From: Rhyzopertha dominica
Lineage: Eukaryota; Arthropoda; Insecta; Coleoptera; Bostrichidae
Assembly (NCBI GenBank): GCA_025024175.1
Contig: QCXZ01000042.1
Span: 10,929,501-10,993,500 of the forward strand
Reading direction: 5' to 3'
Length of the DNA: 64,000 bases
The translations under genes were made by a program, and so were the position numbers. Below, piece by piece: positions 61,001 to 64,000 of this stretch (within the stretch, counting starts at the first letter, position 1; each line of letters starts with the position of its first letter). The notes under the pieces were generated by a model. It ran no database searches. It was not told the origin of the DNA and saw only the letters and a program-made list of their open reading frames with translations.

Positions 61001-62614
61001 ATTTTTAGTTTTATGTTTCTGTAAACTAACAGATATCAGATGATTACGAACGATATACATTATTCGAATGTTGTTTTTTTATTTTTCAGCGCATTAATGT
61101 TAAATATATTTCCTTTAATATTTGTCAGTATCTTCAAAAGGACTAGGTCAATTTTATTCAATTTTGGCAGGAAACCTGTTTATATCCATTTTGCGCTAGT
61201 ACATAGAGGAAGGTAGTTATTGTAGACCATCTTCTCCACATTAAAAATGATCTAGTTATGGATTTTCCTCTTCCAGGTTTAGAAATGCAGGTCTGCTAAT
61301 GAGAGGGTTAATTTAATAACCTAATTGCAATAATTAAAATAATTAGGTAAATTAAATTGCTCTGAAGACCTGAGGTATTTTATTTGTATAAATGAAAACG
61401 CTTTTAGCTTATTTATTACTAACTAATTAACCGTACATTGGATTAATCTACAGATGATGACCGTTGTTTATTGATACCAATCAGGTTTTTGTTAAGTTTT
61501 CAACAAATAATCTTTTTCCGACGAAGCAGCCATTTATTTAAACGTCAAAAGCAGTAACAGTTGTCGCTACTGGAAACGAGAAAATCCACACTGTGTTCAA
61601 AAAATACAGAAGCTTAATGTTTGACCAAATATCATTGTTCTTACTTTTTTGAAGATAATCTTAGGGCAGATAGGTATTTAGAATTTTTTAGAGAAGATTT
61701 GGTACCTGCAGGGGCTCAGATATTTGAGAATGACCTGGACAATGATACTACAACAGAATACATTTGATTCCAGCAAGGTAGTGTGGTAATAGTTCGGAAG
61801 TTATAGAATGCCCAACCGAATTTTTTATGTTTTTACTGAACACCATTATTAAAAGTGAAAAACTATATTTACTTTTACTATCAGTGCTAAAAGTAATTTT
61901 TTAACATCAATAAGCAGTGCCTTAAAAGGGCATTTTAAAGACTGGCAACACCATCAACATAAAAAAAATCATTTTGTTGTTTACAGGACTTACAGGGTGA
62001 TTGGACCCAGAACCATACGTCCCAATAGTGAATACCACGCTGCTGTTAGTATAGAATCAGTATCTGCACCTACTATCGTTTCGGCAAGCATACAAGGCTT
62101 ATCCTACGATGGAAGACCATTTAGCGTCGACGATTCTATTAGTGTGCCACCGTATAGCACGAGAGTAGTTCATTTACAGGTAAGTGAAGTTAAATAACAT
62201 GCAGATATATCTCCCCACTCATTTTTAGCAAATCCTTTTGCCACTCGAAGGCAAACCAATTATTTCTTCAGTAGCAGCGGACTTTGACCTTTGATTCAAA
62301 AGACTTACACCTTTAATAGTCGATCCCATTAAAACATTTGAATAGATTTGCACCTCCGATGATGTTTAAAACATTTTTAGGTAGGAAATATTCAACCAGG
62401 CGACTACCGACTCGTAGTTCAAGGAAGAGGAGGTGCAGACTTCCAGACAACTTCCCCTTTGGATTACGTGAAAAAGAGCTACTCCGTTTTTGTCCAAACT
62501 GACAAAGCTGTATACAGGCCAGGGAGCAAGATCATGTTCAGAGCCATCGTGTTGAATCCCCAGTTGAAGCCAACTGCAGATGTGAGAGATAAGCCATTGG
62601 ACATTCGTATTTTG
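43011..62614 (+). CDS. Thioester-containing protein (TEP/CD109, alpha-2-macroglobulin family), N-terminal part
   Basis: Exons 43011-43066, 61987-62179 and 62381-62614 join in frame (phase 2, then 0); the gene continues past the right edge. Exon 1 is a signal peptide: MLRFGLVLVQCFVVISCQG, hydrophobic with a likely cleavage at the end. Exon 2 gives the first macroglobulin domain (TYRVIGPRTIRPNSEYHAAV...). Exon 3 gives the end of MG1 and the start of MG2 with the family hallmark FVQTDKAVYRPGSKIMFRA. In insects TEPs are secreted haemolymph proteins that tag microbes for uptake. The thioester motif would lie much further downstream and is not in view, so TEP, CD109 and the thioester-less Mcr cannot be told apart. 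The first intron is 18.9 kb and full of mobile elements and a nested receptor gene. The exact phase match between exons 1 and 2 supports joining them. Confidence 0.78.
43700..44100 (-). mobile_element. LINE endonuclease fragment
   Basis: The minus strand reads NIATRNVRSTNEQGALKNLAEEL near 44040-43970 and ALQETKKKGKDI further on, the start of an apurinic endonuclease domain of RTE-like LINEs. It is interrupted by a stop and has no reverse transcriptase attached. Confidence 0.65.
44160..44580 (+). mobile_element. Mariner transposase C-terminal fragment
   Basis: The plus strand reads HTPYSPDLAPTDCNLFLKL near 44310-44370, the signature around the last catalytic aspartate of mariner transposases (YSPDLAPTDxxLF). 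The frame is broken both before and after this block. Confidence 0.75.
44690..45540 (+). mobile_element. Penelope-like reverse transcriptase remnant
   Basis: The A-rich plus strand contains YVDDLFLIIPEDRTNEIFNI-like sequence (near 45265-45330, with one frame break), then YHPKLQF. A YVDD box followed by this spacing is typical of Penelope-like reverse transcriptases. The rest is badly decayed. Confidence 0.55.
45663..47217 (-). CDS. Gustatory receptor (7tm_7 family)
   Basis: Two exons on the minus strand, 47217-46336 and 45938-45663, joined at phase 0 across a 397-bp intron (GTAAAT donor, TTTTTTCAG acceptor), give 385 residues, the usual size for insect chemoreceptors. Several hydrophobic segments are visible (AILIILIVLVIQIVCLV, TFGILFVIQGCGPVILSGL, FLNAMLVCGIMVN). 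The C-terminus carries TYFIVIIQF, the TYxxxxxQF signature of gustatory receptors, and the position of the last intron is typical of the family. These are ligand-gated cation channels in taste neuron membranes; the ligand cannot be told. One N is present at 46757. No stops or frameshifts, so it is probably functional. It lies inside the first TEP intron, on the other strand. Confidence 0.85.
47450..48755 (+). mobile_element. Mariner/Tc1-type DNA transposon with long terminal inverted repeats
   Basis: The ends are inverted repeats of about 70-88 bp: AGGCAGTTCCATTTTCAATA at the left and its reverse complement at the right (ending 48755). The left copy lacks about 16 bp present in the right copy. 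Inside, plus-strand frames run from MPRHNEFSNSKMRDMI (47694) through TDEATFTRRGVSNWKNNH (near 48030), RSPDFNPLDF (near 48340) and MKDMVYKETINSIEEL to a stop at 48559. This is the order of an IS630/Tc1/mariner transposase, broken by several frameshifts. The copy is dead, but both ends are present. Confidence 0.75.
49560..51277. mobile_element. 1.7-kb element with terminal inverted repeats, no known transposase
   Basis: Left end TACACAGAGAGAACAATTTG and right end (reverse complement) TACACAGATAAAACTGTTTG are imperfect inverted repeats, and TTGTTTG motifs recur inside near both ends. The only notable frame is 50150-50479 (109 codons, MSMYFMQVYSCGFLFF...), which I do not recognise. A related 160-bp fragment lies in the EFHB intron at 6685-6845. 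It is probably a non-autonomous DNA transposon family. Confidence 0.6.
51278..53039. other. Intronic sequence without recognised features
   Basis: AT-rich with scattered short frames. 51760-52035 on the minus strand is the longest near here and shows no family resemblance. I see no gene or named element. Confidence 0.4.
53040..53964 (+). mobile_element. Non-LTR retrotransposon, left part (split by copia insertion)
   Basis: Plus-strand frames 53105-53437 and 53479 onward encode the linker and the first half of a reverse transcriptase (GKAAGHDQIAPEML, DDWKMGIIVPIHKKGD, GFRRGRSTQDHIF, LDLEKAFDNIPRKVVW). A one-base shift near 53430 breaks the frame. The frame is cut at 53965 by the copia LTR and picks up at 58401. 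Confidence 0.85.
53960..53964 (+). repeat. Target site duplication CAAAC, left
   Basis: CAAAC directly precedes the 5' LTR and is repeated exactly at 58396-58400, the 5-bp duplication expected for a copia integrase. Confidence 0.9.
53965..54153 (+). repeat. 5' LTR of copia element
   Basis: 189 bp, starting TG and ending CA. It contains AATAAA within TTTTTCTAATAAAGTTG, a likely poly(A) signal. By eye it is identical to the 3' LTR. Confidence 0.92.
54238..58176 (+). CDS. Copia gag-pol polyprotein, intact
   Basis: 1,312 residues in one frame, from the ATG at 54238 (MELHSIEKLRGVENWSIW). The open frame extends upstream to 54205 without another ATG. Order of parts: UBN2-type gag (about 15-215); CCHC zinc knuckle CYSCGGFGHIRRNC (about 255); aspartic protease IVDSGATDH (about 300); GAG-pre-integrase zinc-binding part with WHERLGHQNKRH (about 437) and CRACMEGK; integrase core with HADLCGPM (about 495), QCDGGKEF (about 560) and the NGCAERTNR glutamate (about 592); reverse transcriptase with YGLKQSPRCWNERF and LYVDDGLI (about 993); RNase H with SYCDADFASD (about 1157) and STTEAEYIA (about 1197). 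Integrase before reverse transcriptase is the copia order. No stops or frameshifts, so the protein is likely functional. Gag and pol share one frame, as in many copia elements. Confidence 0.95.
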   Translation: MELHSIEKLRGVENWSIWKFAVRNVLRGIEGAYEVCTGVLEKPVSSEESVQQTKYMEQLKMWDKADRAASQIIVKCIESKVLALLVTCESARDMWIKLHSVYEQQTKQAAHTVQAEFFSFIKSPSDDMVMHIAKFEGLILRMQQINVKPDESSMMVKLLDSLPDNYESLRQAWWARQEDQQTFINLVAVLTSDEKRRQQRVEKQEEVEALVLARKVKNHDKDGYDKNYTRSKDYKKKPLESTHSSNNDKMTKFRCYSCGGFGHIRRNCKKKKGKHQEVSKDEAFVCEALSAEDSDIWIVDSGATDHISHRGEWFSSFVRFDTPIKIYIGNQSTMDALGKGRINFEAFVKGKWLSCYMENVLYVPSARRNLFSVPAALDKGMLFNSSKTSCQFTKNGMVKACGIRAGQLFKMMVRVKKPNTLQKSEANISMKDTLQIWHERLGHQNKRHVRDILNKHDIEFTLDDQFCRACMEGKQHRSSYLERQHRATEPGQIMHADLCGPMECASLGGAKYFVCFTCDFTRMRMVYFLKEKAETAEKVAEMLQIIKNQRGQSIKIFQCDGGKEFDNAHVRKLMMSDGVTFVVTNPYTPQQNGCAERTNRTVVDLARTMLVAKNLPKCMWAEAVNAAVHILNCTGPSGVNGKAPYELFTGKCTNLDKFHVFGAECYVHVPKEKRRKWDRKGKPGVLVGYCNNIDGYRVWVKEEKRVIRSKDVVFGPERASKLSTLFPGETNSPMQDEKSEDLAAPVKLPAILEFKGDDESPNQECETLAPVTAERKLRNRENLRAPRRLIEMMFAEVDEPKSYTEAMESTEKRHWNAAMDEEMASLKENSTWDLVELPINRQAISNRWVYRVKRNANGEVSRYKARLVVRGFSQREGVDYNETFSPVARFETIRTVLSIAAKEKLELCQFDVKTAFLYGSIKEEIYMKQPEGYEDGSDRVCKLRRSLYGLKQSPRCWNERFKTTLFSFGLQESTADPCVFYRITNNDKLILVLYVDDGLIAATKKNSIDEFLDRLKAEFKITEEPIGCFLNVLIDRLADGSIVISQRRYTEDILRKFNMENTNSVATPIERCQLTVEMTNVKMTSVSYREAVGSLMYLSIATRPDITFAVNYVSQFLDDPKEQHWHIVKRILKYLKGTITMGILYNATGEKNELESYCDADFASDPSTRRSVSGIVFKFGGGAIVWSSKRQQSVSLSTTEAEYIAASEAAKDVIWLNRLFGEIAPLAVVPTLLVDNASAIKLTKNPSFHKRSKHIDVRAHFVRERMQSGDLNIEHIPSAEQVADILTKPIPRLQFQKLRQKLGMIDINVIDT
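58207..58395 (+). repeat. 3' LTR of copia element
   Basis: 189 bp, the same length and, base by base as far as I compared, the same sequence as 53965-54153. Identity of LTRs implies a recent insertion. Confidence 0.92.
58396..59285 (+). mobile_element. Non-LTR retrotransposon, right part
   Basis: After the CAAAC duplication the LINE frame continues (QDFQVVDGLR), then hits an in-frame TAG where glutamine is expected (58441-58443). Next come SPTLFIMVVDDILWEL, the catalytic TFADDLMICAENEEK (58570-58610), QVKSFRYLGV, a frameshift near 58850, and the C-terminal KLKWFGHLVSMNKERPAKLV and KKRRGRPQKTW to a stop at 59234. The 3' UTR ends around CCCTACGGGTAAAAAAAGG. The copy is dead, apart from and older than the copia inside it. 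The clade is not assigned. Confidence 0.85.
59286..60450. other. Intronic sequence without recognised features
   Basis: AT-rich, one N near 59682, and only short open frames. Nothing recognised. Confidence 0.35.
60480..60600 (-). repeat. Penelope-like terminal fragment with hammerhead-like core (tentative)
   Basis: The minus strand reads CTGAAGA (60557-60551), then a short stem-like stretch, then CGAAAC (60531-60526) and GTCTGCG. A CTGANGA...GAAAC pair at this spacing is typical of the terminal repeats of Penelope-like elements, some of which carry hammerhead ribozymes. No open frame is attached. Confidence 0.3.
60650..61986 (+). other. End of TEP intron 1
   Basis: AT-rich intron leading to the acceptor TTGTTTACAG, ending at 61986. 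No coding frames or named repeats recognised. Confidence 0.4.
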
Positions 62615-64000
62615 GTGAGTATCAAAATTTGAAAAATATTCACATTTTCGTCATTTTTATAGAGTATCTCGGTTATTATTAGAACGTATGATCTTTCGCG
62701 TATACAAATCCACATTTTCCATCAGAATTGGGGAAAAAATTCCTGATATCTCACCTCATTCATCAAAAAGAATAAACTGGTCACTTACGCTCCAAAACAT
62801 CAGCCCAAACATTCAACGACTGTCTTTTTTGATGTCCGATTTTGTACTGTTAAATGTTGCTCTATCACTAAATAAGATTATATGCATACAGTTTCAGTCA
62901 TTATCAACCGAATTGTCCACGGTTTCAAAAAAATTATCGAATTTTGAAAATCATTTTCGATAAGTTCTTACTGTGATGGTAGGGATGTCGCGATATGTCA
63001 GTTTATGCTTCATTTTCTCTGCAACTCAATTTTGGCATTAAAACAGCTTCCAATTTCAGGTTTTCACCTATTTTTCGTGCAAAAATTTCTTTTTTCTTGT
63101 ACCTAATGCTGTGTCTCCAATTCTTCAGCACCGGCCGTCGTGCATCTGGGTGTTTTCGACTATAGATCCTTGGAGCCAATAAAATATTACGATCTCCTTC
63201 ATCAAGACTATATACTATTCCCACCAAATTTGAAGTCGATTTAACTTTAACCTTGTACATCAAAAACAATACATTTTTGTATTTTTTTTCTAAAATTGCA
63301 TTTTCTATCACCTGTCAAACGTTGTCTGTATATATGCAAACCTTATATTTATGGAAAGCTTGTAAAAAAAGCTTTTAATAATAATAGTAATATAGTGTGC
63401 TACTCGAAAATGTAAGTTTTTGCATCTTTAGTCATCTTTAACAAATCACAGATAACATTTAAAAAGGGTGACAAACATTCAGAAATCAAACGGTCTTAAC
63501 TACTTTGACTTATCTGTAAGAATTTGGAAGGTACGAATTTTTGAAGAGGCCCCTGCATTTCGGTAATGTGGCATAAAGGCGTCACAAATCAAAATTGATA
63601 ACAAATAAGTAAAACCACCTGTACAAAAGTGATTCATTATTTATCATAGAATCGAACAATAAAATCAAACTGGGTAGATCCCATTTAAAAAAAACTCGGT
63701 CTTGTTTCAGCTCTTCAGGTTTTCAAAGAGGTGTCCTAATTAGAATGTCTCACCTCATGCCTTCTTCGGTATGTCTTGCTATGTATGATTTTTTTTGTTT
63801 CAGTTCTTTTGAAGGGGTGGGTATGATCTGTTGAAGTTTTTATGGATAAAAGAATAATGGATTCTAGACTGGAATGTTTACTAGATGTCATTTCTTCCAA
63901 ACTTGCTGTTTCCACTTACTGTTAAATTCATTCGGTTCTATTTTAATTTGGAACATTTCTATTTGATTCCTTCTTTCAGCAGCAAATTTATTAGACTTAT
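62615..64000 (+). other. TEP intron 3 (incomplete)
   Basis: It starts with the donor GTGAGT at 62615. No acceptor followed by TEP-like coding sequence was found before the window ends. Frames at 62688-62963 (+) and 63003-63311 (-) are not recognised and may be repeat-derived. Confidence 0.45.

Noticed and set aside
1..64000. CRISPR arrays, tRNA or rRNA genes, bacterial operons
   Set aside because: None seen; the window is clearly spliced eukaryotic DNA, and no cloverleaf-like or rRNA-like stretch was recognised by eye.

Overview
The window is insect nuclear DNA, and beetle-like is my best guess. The signs are spliced protein genes with many introns of about 50 bp, low GC, a gustatory receptor with the TYxxxxxQF signature, and a thioester-protein gene. 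The order is inferred from general character, not from a diagnostic sequence. Scattered N bases mark a draft assembly.

Layout. 1-36 (+) is the last 11 codons of ribosomal protein L41, with a spliced 3' UTR. 895-4142 (+) is splicing factor CWC22 in five exons. 4235-7455 (-) is an EFHB/CFAP21-like ciliary EF-hand protein in ten exons, convergent with CWC22. 10023-11874 (+) is Rab5 in three coding exons. 13801-36773 (+) is a long coiled-coil gene that I assemble into 37 exons, almost all phase 0, with an extra alternative last exon at 18859-19431 that would give a 504-aa short form against a 1,775-aa long form. Its introns carry antisense LINE remnants and a 1,007-bp near-perfect palindrome.

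36774-43000 is gene-poor and full of dead elements: a mariner-like fragment, a Penelope GIY-YIG fragment and a LINE. At 43011 (+) a signal-peptide exon opens a thioester-containing protein (TEP/CD109-like) gene. Its first intron is 18.9 kb (43067-61986), and its next two exons are at 61987 and 62381. The gene runs off the right edge.

That giant intron holds a complete two-exon gustatory receptor on the opposite strand (45663-47217), a mariner-type element with long inverted repeats (47450-48755), a 1.7-kb inverted-repeat element with no recognisable transposase (49560-51277), and a fresh, intact Ty1/copia element (53965-58395, identical-looking 189-bp LTRs, CAAAC target duplication) inserted into an older, broken LINE.

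The host genes are unrelated in function (translation, splicing, cilium, endosome, cytoskeleton, immunity, taste) and show no cluster logic. The interest lies in the alternative ending of the coiled-coil gene, the nested receptor, and the repeat structures.
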